The notes below the pieces were generated by a model, which was given only the letters and a program-made list of their open reading frames with translations, had not been told where the DNA came from and did not search any database. From NCBI GenBank assembly GCA_020201015.1, contig JAIVHN010000193.1, positions 1 through 19,229 of the forward strand: DNA of 19,229 bases, written 5' to 3'. A program made the translations under genes and the position numbers. This document shows positions 1 to 7,543 of this stretch, piece by piece (position 1 is the stretch's first letter; every line of letters starts with the position of its first letter). The stretch comes from Spirochaeta sp. Lineage in GTDB: Bacteria > Spirochaetota > Spirochaetia > DSM-27196 > SLAA01.

Positions 1-120
1 ACGAGCATCACTATCGGCACAATCCAGCAGATTAATGCCCATAGTGATGGTCCGCACATCCAGGTTTTCTTCGGTGAACATACGGAGCGTTTCTTCAATC
101 TCGAAGGGTGAGAATATCAT
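1..120 (-). CDS. DUF711/UPF0210 (PFL family) protein, N-terminal part only
   Basis: The first 40 codons are visible and the gene runs off the left edge of the window. The N-terminus reads MIFSPFEIEETLRMF, then ENLDVRTITMGINLLDC. This matches the start of the DUF711/UPF0210 family, whose members usually begin with an acidic helix followed by D-[VI]-R-T-[IV]-T-[ML]-G-I-[NS]-L-x-D-C. The family is named PFL-like but its reaction is not established. The ATG lies only 3 bases after the stop of the ACT-domain gene on the same strand, so the two are almost certainly co-transcribed. The ACT/DUF711 pairing recurs in many anaerobes and archaea, which supports the call. The family call is from memory of the motif; the remaining length cannot be judged here. 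Confidence 0.85.
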   Translation of the reverse strand, partial: MIFSPFEIEETLRMFTEENLDVRTITMGINLLDCADSDAR

Positions 121-123
121 TGG

Positions 124-393
124 CTATACCCGGTGCATCGCTGTGTAGACATCCTCGTGCTGCAAGGAAATCTCTACTTCAATAGAGCTCCCAAGCTCGC
201 CCAGGTCGCTCCGCAGCTGTTCTAAAGAGATAGGCATTCCTGCCAGGTCCACCAGCGTGATCATCGTAAAGAACCCCTGCATGATTGTTTGACTGATATC
301 GAGGATGTTTACCGAACGTTCGGCGAAGGCGGAACTCACTTCCGCAATAATCCCGGGTTTATCTTTACCTACTACCGTACACACTGCCCGCAT
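124..393 (-). CDS. ACT domain-containing protein (UPF0237 family)
   Basis: An 89-residue single-domain ACT protein. It starts MRAVCTVVGKDKPGIIAEVS and continues with NILDISQTIMQGFFTMITLVD, the standard UPF0237 pattern: a first beta strand, the GKDKPGI ligand-loop turn, and the D-I-S-Q-T-I-M core strand. ACT domains bind small ligands, often amino acids; the ligand is unknown here. The reading frame is open 16 codons further upstream, but the start at 393 is chosen because GGAGGT lies 5 bases before this ATG and because family members begin at this methionine. A good promoter ends just upstream, giving a short leader. The stop is 3 bases from the DUF711 start, so this is the first gene of a two-gene operon and may regulate its partner. 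Confidence 0.93.
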   Translation of the reverse strand: MRAVCTVVGKDKPGIIAEVSSAFAERSVNILDISQTIMQGFFTMITLVDLAGMPISLEQLRSDLGELGSSIEVEISLQHEDVYTAMHRV

Positions 394-412
394 CGGCACC
401 TCCTGTTTGGGG

Positions 413-441
413 AGTATAGCGAGTTCCCGCACTGCTGTCAC
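413..441 (-). promoter_or_regulatory. Sigma-70-type promoter of the ACT/DUF711 operon
   Basis: On the minus strand GTGACA (436-441) is followed by 17 bases and TATACT (413-418). Five of six bases match consensus in each hexamer and the spacing is ideal. Transcription would begin near 406, about a dozen bases before the ATG at 393, leaving just enough leader for the GGAGGT ribosome site. Confidence 0.7.
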
Positions 442-453
442 GACGCCGACCTA

Positions 454-618
454 TCATCTCTTGGAAACCACAGCGCCAAGCCATACCAGGCAAGAAGCTA
501 CCCAAAGCACGCTCCCGACCAGGGTGAGGGTATCGCCGTTATTCAGCGCCGAAGCAATAAAGAAAAACCCCGAGACGGTAAAGCCCACCAGCCCGACGAC
601 ATCAGTTCCTAATCGCAT
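454..618 (-). CDS. Small two-helix membrane protein, function unknown
   Basis: A 54-residue reading frame beginning MRLGTDVVGLVGF and ending AVVSKR. It has two hydrophobic stretches, about residues 7-25 (VVGLVGFTVSGFFFIASAL) and 31-50, separated by the polar turn NNGDT, with a basic C-terminal tail. This is the shape of a small inner-membrane helical hairpin. Codon choice resembles neighbouring genes, with many G or C third positions. There is no clear Shine-Dalgarno site before the ATG at 618, which is the main weakness. It lies 13 bases upstream of the -35 element of the ACT gene on the same strand, so it is probably a separate unit. I do not recognise a family. Confidence 0.5.
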   Translation of the reverse strand: MRLGTDVVGLVGFTVSGFFFIASALNNGDTLTLVGSVLWVASCLVWLGAVVSKR

Positions 619-680
619 GTGTTGTGCTCAATGAAGTTGCCACGTCTACTCCGCCCCTACGTTGTTAGCTTGCAGGAAAA

Positions 681-1244
681 ATGCTATACAAGAGAGCCCA
701 TCGGCAACCGTCTACGTGTAGATATAGCAAAAAATGGGAATATGTATTTTCGGAGATTCTCTTGCTCAGTATTTTAGGCATTCTTGTATTGTATCTCGTT
801 GTTGCACATTATCTAAGCTACAGTGTAATCAAAAACCGAATCCTTAATTCGCAGAACTGGGACTTAAATATTTGTTGTGGTAAGACTGATGGAGGCGGGC
901 TCAATGTTGATATTGTCAGACATGCAGAGCTACCCCGCTTTATGCAGATCGACAGTATCTACAACCTGCCCTTTGCAGATGATGAGTTTGACACAGTCTT
1001 ATGCTCACATACGATTGAGCATGTAGATGATCCGAGACAGTTCTTTGCAGAATTGCAACGCGTGGGGAAAAAAGTCACACTCGTTATTCCTCCTTTGTAT
1101 GACCTTGCAGCTGTGCTGCAAATCCGGGAGCACAAATGGATATTTCTCACCTTCGCAAAGAAACACCACACACTTCCAAGGTTTGTAAAATTTCCACTTG
1201 CCGATCATGTTCATCGGTTATTGGGTCAGAAAAATAACGCGTAG
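681..1244 (+). CDS. Class I SAM-dependent methyltransferase with N-terminal membrane anchor
   Basis: A 187-residue protein. Residues about 25-45 (SEILLLSILGILVLYLVVAH) form one transmembrane helix, so the catalytic part is probably held at the membrane. After it comes a compact Methyltransf_11-like domain: a divergent motif I around LNICCGKTDGGGLNVDI, the acidic loop DIVRHAELPRF, SIYNLPFADDEFDTVLCSHTIEHV (the LPF-DDxFD-V-xxxHxxEHV signature), and the strand KKVTLVIPP. Family members of this type modify small molecules, lipids or glycans; the substrate is not predictable. AGGA sits just before the ATG. The gene is visibly more AT-rich than its neighbours and is alone on the plus strand between minus-strand genes, suggesting transfer. 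Confidence 0.75.
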   Translation: MLYKRAHRQPSTCRYSKKWEYVFSEILLLSILGILVLYLVVAHYLSYSVIKNRILNSQNWDLNICCGKTDGGGLNVDIVRHAELPRFMQIDSIYNLPFADDEFDTVLCSHTIEHVDDPRQFFAELQRVGKKVTLVIPPLYDLAAVLQIREHKWIFLTFAKKHHTLPRFVKFPLADHVHRLLGQKNNA

Positions 1245-1298
1245 AAAACTCTGGATTGACGCCACCAAACGGCTGACTTTTCAGGTAGGGTGAGCCGC

Positions 1299-1784
1299 TC
1301 ACGTAGCGATAGGTAGCACGCAGTTCACCCATTCCGGCTTAAGGTGAGCCCCAAGTTTTTCATAAAACGATATTGCCCGGCTGTTCCAGTCAAGCACTTG
1401 CCAGACCATGAGTCGAGAGCCAGTTTCCTCGGCAAAGGAAATACAGCAGTCCATAAGCAGCTTTCCAATGCCCCGCGCTCGGTGCTCGTTGGTCACCACC
1501 AAGTCCTCAAGGTAGAGACACCGCCCTTTCCAGGTTGAGTAGCGGAAATACACCAGGGCCATCCCCAGAACTTCACCAGCTTCCTCCGCTACAAAGCACC
1601 GATAGAGCGGAGTCTCACCAAAGCCATCTTCCCTCAGGCGGTCTTCCGTGTTTTCAACTTCATCGGGGGCCTGCTCAAAGGCTGCGAGCTCGGTAATGAG
1701 GCGAAACATGGCAGGCACGTCTTCCGGCGTTGCTTTCCGAATCACTACGGTTGACGCTAACAAAGATGTGTCTTTTTCAGTCAT
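1299..1784 (-). CDS. GNAT family N-acetyltransferase, SSAT-like
   Basis: A 161-residue GNAT enzyme expected to move acetyl from acetyl-CoA to an amine. Visible signatures are VVIRKATPEDVPAMFRLI at the N-terminus, APDEVENTEDRLREDGFGE, the strand LYLEDLVVTNEHRARGIGK containing the acetyl-CoA pyrophosphate loop (R-A-R-G-I-G-K), and VLDWNSRAISFYEKLGAH near the C-terminus. The STWKGRxLYLEDL and VLDWN-AI-FY elements are typical of spermidine/spermine N1-acetyltransferase-like proteins; the true amine is unknown. The start is ambiguous: ATG at 1784 is used, ATG at 1796 is equally possible, and neither has a good ribosome site. It follows the membrane protein gene by about 46 bases and is probably co-transcribed. 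A small hairpin (GTGAG-CCG-CTCAC, 1290-1302) overlaps the stop. Confidence 0.87.
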   Translation of the reverse strand: MTEKDTSLLASTVVIRKATPEDVPAMFRLITELAAFEQAPDEVENTEDRLREDGFGETPLYRCFVAEEAGEVLGMALVYFRYSTWKGRCLYLEDLVVTNEHRARGIGKLLMDCCISFAEETGSRLMVWQVLDWNSRAISFYEKLGAHLKPEWVNCVLPIAT

Positions 1785-1830
1785 GAAAAAAACCATACAG
1801 TCTTTTAGGCAAAAGATGAAGCTGCTGGCT

Positions 1831-2340
1831 TTAAGCCGCTGCCTTTCGAAGTGGGCGATTCGGCAGCAGAATAAGCATGGCTCCCGTTCCCGCCACTGCA
1901 GCAATCAAGTACTGGTAAAACAAGAGATCGATAAAGACCAAGGGTAGCAGGCCAGCTACAATCTGGACAACGCCACCAATGATAAAGAGTCCCGGAGTCC
2001 ACCAGATAGCGTTGATCAAGAAGGCAACGCCCATGAGCAGCAGCCAGAAAACGCCCAGATACGCGGCAAGTATTCCCAGCGCGCGAACTTCAAACGCCAA
2101 AAATGAGAACACCATTCCCACGGCCACCGTCGTCAACCACAACACGAGAATATTCCGCAGCTTGCGATTGTGCCACGGCATGTAGCGTATCATGGGGACG
2201 AACGCGACTACCGACAACACAAGCCAGAGCCAGTTGGCCCGAAGGTCCATAAAGAAAAAATGAGTAGTGAGCCACCCAATGAGTTCAACAGTGGCCCACA
2301 CAGCAAATACAATTCGGGGTCTTGTCCAATATCGTGCCAT
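1831..2340 (-). CDS. Hypothetical multi-pass membrane protein
   Basis: A 169-residue, very hydrophobic protein with about five to six predicted transmembrane helices: residues near 8-30, 35-50, 60-80, 85-110, 113-135 and 138-158. The loops are short and basic, including MARYWTRPR at the N-terminus and NRPLRKAAA at the C-terminus. No enzymatic motif is visible and I do not recognise the family. GGGAG stands 7 bases before the ATG. A small hairpin on the minus strand (CTACC-TTAGCA-GGTAG, 2352-2367) lies just before this ribosome site and after the ppc stop. The gene follows ppc by 65 bases and precedes the GNAT gene, so ppc, this gene and the GNAT gene may share transcripts. Confidence 0.7.
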   Translation of the reverse strand: MARYWTRPRIVFAVWATVELIGWLTTHFFFMDLRANWLWLVLSVVAFVPMIRYMPWHNRKLRNILVLWLTTVAVGMVFSFLAFEVRALGILAAYLGVFWLLLMGVAFLINAIWWTPGLFIIGGVVQIVAGLLPLVFIDLLFYQYLIAAVAGTGAMLILLPNRPLRKAAA

Positions 2341-2405
2341 ATACTTACTCCCTACCTGCTAAGGTAGTGCAGCCACTTCCCCAAAGCAAGCGTCCACAAG
2401 GGCTT

Positions 2406-5267
2406 CTACACCGCGTTCCGTCCGGCGTTTACCGTTGGGGCCAAGGTCTTAAGGACCAGTTTCTTCAGCGTCGCGCGGGTCTCTGCCTGCGCACCCACCT
2501 CGGCACCCGCCTCCTCGCCTGCACGCAGCTTGGCCAAGGCGTACTGTTGAATTACCACAACCGGCAACACCATGTGCTCACGAATGCGAATTGACGCACG
2601 GGAGGTCCGGTCCTCCGGTTCCCGGTGTCCCGAAATTGCTTCAAAGCAGTCCAGCGTGCGCCGGGCTTCGGACTCGAGCATCCGCCAGAACTCTCCAAAC
2701 TGCGGGTCGTCAGCCATGAAAGACGTGAGAGAAAACCGTGTCTTACTCAAACTTTGCAGTGCGTTCTCAACCATGGTGCGGAAGAACAGAGAACGCTGAT
2801 ACAGCTCCGTGAGCCGATCCAGTAAGCCCTCATCAAACAGCTGTTGCAAGGCGCTACCAAAGCCGTAGAAGCCGGGTACGTTCTGTTTCATCTGAGTCCA
2901 TGCACCCACAAAGGGGATTGCCCGCAGGGTATCCAGACTCAGCTTGTCGGCCTTATTGCGGCGGTCGGGCCTGCTACCGATATTGGTCTTACCGTAGTAG
3001 CTGAGGGGTGTCATCTGCTCAAGATAAGGGATGTAATCGCGGTGTCCCCTTAACTCCATGTAGGCACGGTACGAGAGCTCTGCCAAGCGGTCCATAAGCT
3101 CGACGTCTTCCGGCCGCAGCTCGCGTGACTCGTCCTCGAACAGCGAATTTTCTAATCCGGCACTGACCAGCTGCTCAAGATTGAACTGCGCCACATCGCG
3201 AGTTCCAAAGTTGGAGCTCACTGTCTGCCCTTGTATAGTGAGTTGAATCTCGGTGCTCTCTACCTCCGGACCCATTGCGCGGTAGTACAGGTGCGTGTTC
3301 CCACCCCCACGCGCCGGGGGGCCACCACGACCATCAAAGAACACAATTGAGACATTGTTCCGACGGGACTGCTCGCTGAGCCGCTGTTTGGCTCGATAGA
3401 TACCCCAGTTTGCACTCACGTATCCACCGTCTTTGGTACCGTCCGAGAAGCCCACCATGACATACTGTTTATTCCCGCGCCGCTTCAAATGTTCACTGTA
3501 GAGCGGATCGGTATAAAGCCGCTCCATAGTTTCATGCGCGTTTCGCAGATCTTCAATGCTCTCAAAAAGTGGGACGATATCAAGCATGGGTCCTGCCTGA
3601 GCGCTGCGGCTGTCCGCACCTTCGGCGGCCTGAGCGCTGCGGCTGTCCGCACCGTCGGCGTCCGCTCCGGGTGTCGGTACACAGTGAATGATGAGCAGCA
3701 CCTCTAAAAGGTTTGATGCTAAATGTGTATGGCTAATGATATAGCGATGCAGGCCTTCTTCACCGTTTTGCCGTTGTATCGCCGCTGCCGCCTGGAGTGA
3801 GCGCAGCGTATCTTGCCCCAAGCCCTCCGGAAGAGTCTCCACAAAATTGGCATCAGCCGGTAGTTGAGAAAAGCCCGCATGCAGCATCTCCATACGGCCG
3901 GGGTCATCTGCCTCGAGGTAGGCACGCTGAACCGCGACGGTATTGTCCGGACCAGAGACGCCCAAAAATTCCAAAATCTGCCCGGCAAGTTCGGTATGCA
4001 CACTGCTCTCCTGCCGCAGATCCATTGAAGCAAAGTGAAATCCGAACGCCGTGATCTTTATAAGTAGACGTTCAATGTCTTCCGCGTAGAGGCCGTTATA
4101 CTTCTCCAGTACATCCTGAAGTATTCCGCGCAGATCACCGGCCAGCTCTTCTGGTGCAGTATAGGGCAGGTCGGTATCTATCTCGCCGGAATCGGTCAGC
4201 CGGTAGCTCTCAATGGGTCGTAGTTCAGCCTCGGTTTCAAGAAGCTCTCCGAGGGCCGGGATACGGTCTATAACGCTCCCATGACTCGTGCTGCCGCGCA
4301 GTCGAATAGACTCTTCTACCGTGTGCTCAAGTTTGCGAGCAACCCGGGTAATTCGCTCGGTAATACCGCTAAAGGTGAGTTTACGCTGCAGACTGCGGAT
4401 CTCTCGCAAGTAGAGGCCAAAGAGCGTATCGCGCAGCAGCTGCCCGGTACGCGCGGTTAGACTAGACGTCACAAAAGGATTCCCGTCACGATCACCACCG
4501 GGCCAGAAGCCGAACTCAAGACGAGGAATGTAACGCAAACGCTCAAGTGGATCGGCACAAACCGGACTAAGCAGACGTAGGTGAAGGTCTGCCGTCGCGT
4601 CGTAAAAAACATGCTCAAGGTACCACAGCAGGCTGCGCGCCTCGTCCAAAGGCGTCGGCTTACGGGGATTACGAAAGCGTGTAGTCCCCATCTGCATGAG
4701 AATGTCATAAATGCGGCTGAGATCGTCTGTTCCTATCGCGGCAGCCAGGTCATCAATAATAGAGAGTACTGCATCGGGGTAGAACTGAGTTGGATGTGCG
4801 GTAAGCACTACGCGAACGCGGTAGTTGTCCAACTTGCTAAGCAACCGTGTCTCGAGGTGTTCCGAGCATACCCGATCAAGAACAGCCTTAAGTGACCCAG
4901 GGCCGTCGAGATCATGAACATGAGCAAAAGCAGCGTCCTCTGTAGCATCAAAGAGCACAATTTGCCGCTCGGCTGTACGGACAAACTGAAAGAGCTTATC
5001 CACAATACTGGGGAAGTCTTTTGAGCCGGTATGGAGTTCAAAGAAGCTCTCCAAGATCTGCTCGGGACTTTCACCTTTCTCAAGACCCTCCAGACAGTAG
5101 CTCTCAAAAACCGGGAGTAACATTCCAGCGGTTTTTAGGTCCGGATACGGTAGCGTCATTAACAATCCGTCGTAGGTGCGGTACTTGAGTTCTACCAATT
5201 CAAAATATCGTGAGCGCACACCTGTCGATCTTTCGCTCTGCTGTGTATTTCGTTCCTTGTTACGCAT
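2406..5267 (-). CDS. ppc: Phosphoenolpyruvate carboxylase
   Basis: PEP carboxylase makes oxaloacetate from PEP and bicarbonate, refilling the TCA cycle. The 953-residue length fits the family. Motifs in order: VVLTAHPTQ with the catalytic His near residue 158; FGFWPGGDRDGNPF; FHFASMDLRQESSVH; MVGFSDGTKDGGYVSANWG; the loop GRGGPPARGGG near 646-656; AIPFVGAWTQMKQNVPGFYGFGSAL. The GPPARGGG loop resembles the Bacteroidetes-type enzyme more than the GS(V/I)GRGGG of E. coli-type enzymes. The C-terminus reads NAGRNAV rather than ending in the usual NTG. The start at 5267 is chosen because GGAGG lies 4 bases upstream; the frame extends 7 codons further without a ribosome site. A 33-bp tandem duplication inserts GADSRSAQA twice in a probable surface loop. 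Confidence 0.97.
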   Translation of the reverse strand: MRNKERNTQQSERSTGVRSRYFELVELKYRTYDGLLMTLPYPDLKTAGMLLPVFESYCLEGLEKGESPEQILESFFELHTGSKDFPSIVDKLFQFVRTAERQIVLFDATEDAAFAHVHDLDGPGSLKAVLDRVCSEHLETRLLSKLDNYRVRVVLTAHPTQFYPDAVLSIIDDLAAAIGTDDLSRIYDILMQMGTTRFRNPRKPTPLDEARSLLWYLEHVFYDATADLHLRLLSPVCADPLERLRYIPRLEFGFWPGGDRDGNPFVTSSLTARTGQLLRDTLFGLYLREIRSLQRKLTFSGITERITRVARKLEHTVEESIRLRGSTSHGSVIDRIPALGELLETEAELRPIESYRLTDSGEIDTDLPYTAPEELAGDLRGILQDVLEKYNGLYAEDIERLLIKITAFGFHFASMDLRQESSVHTELAGQILEFLGVSGPDNTVAVQRAYLEADDPGRMEMLHAGFSQLPADANFVETLPEGLGQDTLRSLQAAAAIQRQNGEEGLHRYIISHTHLASNLLEVLLIIHCVPTPGADADGADSRSAQAAEGADSRSAQAGPMLDIVPLFESIEDLRNAHETMERLYTDPLYSEHLKRRGNKQYVMVGFSDGTKDGGYVSANWGIYRAKQRLSEQSRRNNVSIVFFDGRGGPPARGGGNTHLYYRAMGPEVESTEIQLTIQGQTVSSNFGTRDVAQFNLEQLVSAGLENSLFEDESRELRPEDVELMDRLAELSYRAYMELRGHRDYIPYLEQMTPLSYYGKTNIGSRPDRRNKADKLSLDTLRAIPFVGAWTQMKQNVPGFYGFGSALQQLFDEGLLDRLTELYQRSLFFRTMVENALQSLSKTRFSLTSFMADDPQFGEFWRMLESEARRTLDCFEAISGHREPEDRTSRASIRIREHMVLPVVVIQQYALAKLRAGEEAGAEVGAQAETRATLKKLVLKTLAPTVNAGRNAV
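3596..3661. repeat. 33-bp in-frame tandem duplication within ppc
   Basis: Two adjacent 33-bp units (3596-3628 and 3629-3661) are identical over their first 25 bases, CCTGAGCGCTGC followed by GGCTGTCCGCACC, and nearly identical after that. On the coding strand each adds 11 residues, GADSRSAQA plus AE or GP. The unit holds a short hairpin, GCGG-CTGT-CCGC. Because 33 is a multiple of three, copy number could change without breaking the enzyme. Confidence 0.9.
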
Positions 5268-5291
5268 GCGTCCTCCATTTTCCGGCACCGA

Positions 5292-5320
5292 ATTATCCCG
5301 CTAATTTACAACTTCCGCAA
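5292..5320 (-). promoter_or_regulatory. Likely ppc promoter
   Basis: On the minus strand TTGCGG (5315-5320) is followed by exactly 17 bases and GATAAT (5292-5297), a five-of-six match to the -10 consensus. Transcription would start near 5285, leaving a leader of about 18 bases with the GGAGG site before the ATG at 5267. Confidence 0.6.
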
Positions 5321-5436
5321 TGCTCTCGTGCTGGACACGCTCTCGCGGTGGAGCTGTAGGACACACACTGTGGTTGAGATCGCCTCCAATGGCCGTTATC
5401 TCGCCCCGTCAGACATCATTCTTTACCGATTTTTCG

Positions 5437-5497
5437 TATAATTTCGGCACGAATCGCCGTTTTTGAACTTGCGCTCGGAGTTTGGTTTATCTACTAT
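5437..5497 (+). promoter_or_regulatory. Candidate promoters for the HD-GYP gene
   Basis: Two candidates are visible. TTGCGC (5469-5474), 17 bases, then TACTAT (5492-5497) would give a leader of about 55 bases. Further up, a perfect TATAAT stands at 5437-5442 but lacks a good -35. It is followed by a weak hairpin, CGGC-acgaatc-GCCG, and five Ts (5445-5464), which could act as a small terminator. The intergenic stretch 5289-5556 otherwise holds the divergent ppc promoter and no gene. Confidence 0.4.
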
Positions 5498-5556
5498 TTA
5501 GTATTCGCTCAAATATAGGTTGTGCTACGGTTAGTCTATCTGAATGAGGAGGCCGC

Positions 5557-6759
5557 TTGCCGATTCGGGACGCACAGTATCTTCTTTCGCTTGTCGAGGA
5601 AATTTACGCCATAGAAGAGCTCGATTCACTACTTGAAGCCGTACTCACCAAGGCGCGAAGGTTTCTTCGTGCAGATGCCGGAACGCTCTACCTTAAATCA
5701 AACCACAAGCTGTTTTTCTCGTTTATTCAGAACGATTCCATGTTTTCCGGTGATCAAGCGGAGGCCCGGTATGTCTACTCGAGCCGGTCTCTAAAGCTCG
5801 ACGGAGCGTCGCTCGCTGGCTATGTGGCTAAGACTGGTGAAAGCGTGATGATTGACGACGTGTACGACGTTCAGAGTGATGTCGACTACTCATTTAATCC
5901 GGATTTTGACCGAAAAAGTAACTATCGCACCAAGTCAATGCTCATTGTCCCGCTGAAGATTCCACGCGGGGCGGTAGTCGGCGTGCTGCAATTAATAAAC
6001 GCTATGGATGAATCTGGGAACGTGGTGCCGTTCTCACGAGATGACGAGCTGTATCTCAATCAGTTTGCCCAGTATGCAGCAAGCGCTATTGAGAAAGCCC
6101 GACTCTCCAAAGAGATGGTTTTGAGAATGGTTGATGTTACGTCTTTGCACGATCCCTTCGAGACCGCGCAACATGCCAAGCGAGTTGGTGCGTACTCGGT
6201 AGAGCTGTTCGACAAGTGGGCAACACGGAAGCATGTGGCCGACGGGAAAATCGCGCGATTGAGAGACTACCTGAAAACTGCGGCAATGCTTCACGACATT
6301 GGCAAAGTGGCAATTAGTGACTCAATTCTCAAGCGACGTGGAACTCTCACTCTCGAGGAGCATGATGAGCTGAAAAAGCATACTGTTTTAGGCGGTCAAT
6401 TGTTTAGGCGACGGGAGTCGTACTGGGACGTTCTGAGTCGAGACGTCGCCGAACGGCACCACGAACACTGGGACGGCACAGGTTATCCCGGCGACTACAG
6501 CGTAGATGACACTGGCAAGATCACCTTCGGGCCGGGTAAAAAGGGAACCGATATTCCCTGGAGTGCGCGCATTGTGGCGATTGCCGACGTGTACGACGCC
6601 CTACGCTCTCAGCGTGTTTACAAGGAAGCCTGGTCCCAAGATACCGTTTTCGCCTACATTCAGGGGCATGCCGGTACGCAGTTCGATCCGATGATGGTCG
6701 GCATCTTTCTGGGTATGCGGGACGTAGTTGAATCAATCCGGCGGAAGTACTCGTACTGA
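5557..6759 (+). CDS. GAF domain HD-GYP phosphodiesterase (cyclic-di-GMP turnover)
   Basis: A 400-residue two-domain signalling protein with no transmembrane segment, so probably cytoplasmic. Residues about 8-180 form a GAF sensor (IEELDSLLEAVLTKARRFL, ADAGTLYL, SMLIVPLKIPRGAVVGVLQL). Residues about 200-395 form an HD-GYP domain: MLHDIGKVAI with the HD pair at 246-247, then HHEHWDGTGYP at 301-311, which is the full HHExxDGxGYP signature, and ARIVAIADVYDALRSQRVYK. These metal-ligand motifs are intact, so hydrolysis of cyclic-di-GMP is expected; the GAF ligand is unknown. The start is TTG at 5557, supported by GAGGAGG at 5546-5552. It is transcribed divergently from ppc and appears to be a single-gene unit. 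Confidence 0.93.
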   Translation: MPIRDAQYLLSLVEEIYAIEELDSLLEAVLTKARRFLRADAGTLYLKSNHKLFFSFIQNDSMFSGDQAEARYVYSSRSLKLDGASLAGYVAKTGESVMIDDVYDVQSDVDYSFNPDFDRKSNYRTKSMLIVPLKIPRGAVVGVLQLINAMDESGNVVPFSRDDELYLNQFAQYAASAIEKARLSKEMVLRMVDVTSLHDPFETAQHAKRVGAYSVELFDKWATRKHVADGKIARLRDYLKTAAMLHDIGKVAISDSILKRRGTLTLEEHDELKKHTVLGGQLFRRRESYWDVLSRDVAERHHEHWDGTGYPGDYSVDDTGKITFGPGKKGTDIPWSARIVAIADVYDALRSQRVYKEAWSQDTVFAYIQGHAGTQFDPMMVGIFLGMRDVVESIRRKYSY

Positions 6760-7093
6760 TTGGTCCGAGGCGTCGGTGAGATACAAGATATTGCCATTAT
6801 TTATGGTGGAAGCACTAAAGAAGAACCCACCGAGAACTCCCCACCCCATAGGATACCGAGCTACAGTCTATCGATGTAGGCTCGACGGCACCGTTCCACT
6901 CATGAGAGTAATAAGGTAAGGAAAATGAAGATTCCAGCAGTTGATCTTGGTAGATCTCACACTGGCAGTTGAGGCCTTCGGGGCAGATGAGGCCTCCGAC
7001 TCTTCCAGCGGAAAACTCACGCTCTCCGACATCGTCATTCCCTGAGAGCCTACACCCTTGCCCGCCGTGCAGCTACAGACAGCTAAGCGCCAC
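6760..7093. other. Gene-poor stretch between convergent genes, with hairpin and short frames
   Basis: No convincing gene lies between the HD-GYP stop and the DUF6069-like stop. A hairpin occurs at 6857-6884 (CGAG-CTACA, 9-base loop, TGTAG-G-CTCG, nine pairs with one bulged G) but no T-run follows on either strand, so it is not a standard terminator. On the plus strand AAGG precedes an ATG at 6925 that opens only 15 codons (MKIPAVDLGRSHTGS). One frame over, from about 6941, a longer frame reads LAVEAFGADEASDSSSGK and ends DIVIP. This might be a decayed short gene; I do not recognise it. Confidence 0.3.
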
Positions 7094-7528
7094 TCAGCCA
7101 CTTTTCCGGCGCCACTCGGGAACGAGTGCCAGCAGCAGAATCGGCCCTGCGAAATGGAGACCAAAGCTGAGCCAGGCAAAACCATCCGGTGCCTCCATGG
7201 TACCCTGGGGAGTCGTAATGGTCTCCCCGAATGAGGGAACGTAGAAGAGGATAAACAGAATAATCGTGCCGATAGTAAGCCCGACGTTCGCAAGCTTCAC
7301 GCTGTACCGGCTGGCGATCCAGTAGACGACCCCGCCCACAAGTACCGGCACCACCGAAAAGGTCGTAACAGAGAAGGCGTTAATGACCTCCGGGATAGAG
7401 AACCCGGTGACGGCGGTGTAACCAATTGAGTAAAGATTGTTAATTATGGCGGCGCCAAGGGCGGCTATCAGAACACGCAGGGCAAGCGGCCCTGTCGCCG
7501 GTTTCTGCAGGTTGTTCACGTTAGACAT
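7094..7528 (-). CDS. Four-helix membrane protein, DUF6069-like
   Basis: A 144-residue protein with four transmembrane helices (about residues 16-36, 54-74, 80-98 and 118-136), ending in a basic tail, PEWRRKSG. The pattern of a small four-helix protein with the first helix starting LRVLIAALGAAIINNLYSIGY and a loop of conserved P and G residues (YVPSFGETITTPQGT) recalls DUF6069 proteins; this assignment is from memory and uncertain. No catalytic motif is seen. GGAGG lies 6 bases upstream of the ATG, so the start is secure. It is the last gene of the LuxR/ABC/MFS operon, 15 bases after the MFS stop. Confidence 0.75.
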   Translation of the reverse strand: MSNVNNLQKPATGPLALRVLIAALGAAIINNLYSIGYTAVTGFSIPEVINAFSVTTFSVVPVLVGGVVYWIASRYSVKLANVGLTIGTIILFILFYVPSFGETITTPQGTMEAPDGFAWLSFGLHFAGPILLLALVPEWRRKSG

Positions 7529-7543
7529 TTCTTCCTCCTGCCG

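Noticed and set aside
289..634. Plus-strand open frames opposite the ACT and small membrane protein genes
   Set aside because: They are antisense to better-supported genes, have no ribosome site and read as low-quality protein rich in His, Ser and Thr.
1290..1302. Hairpin GTGAG-CCG-CTCAC as a terminator between the convergent methyltransferase and GNAT genes
   Set aside because: The stem has only five pairs and no T-run follows on either strand.
6868..7293. Minus-strand open frame of about 141 codons across the end of the DUF6069-like gene
   Set aside because: Its first half is an out-of-frame reading of the DUF6069-like gene and its second half has no recognisable pattern or ribosome site.
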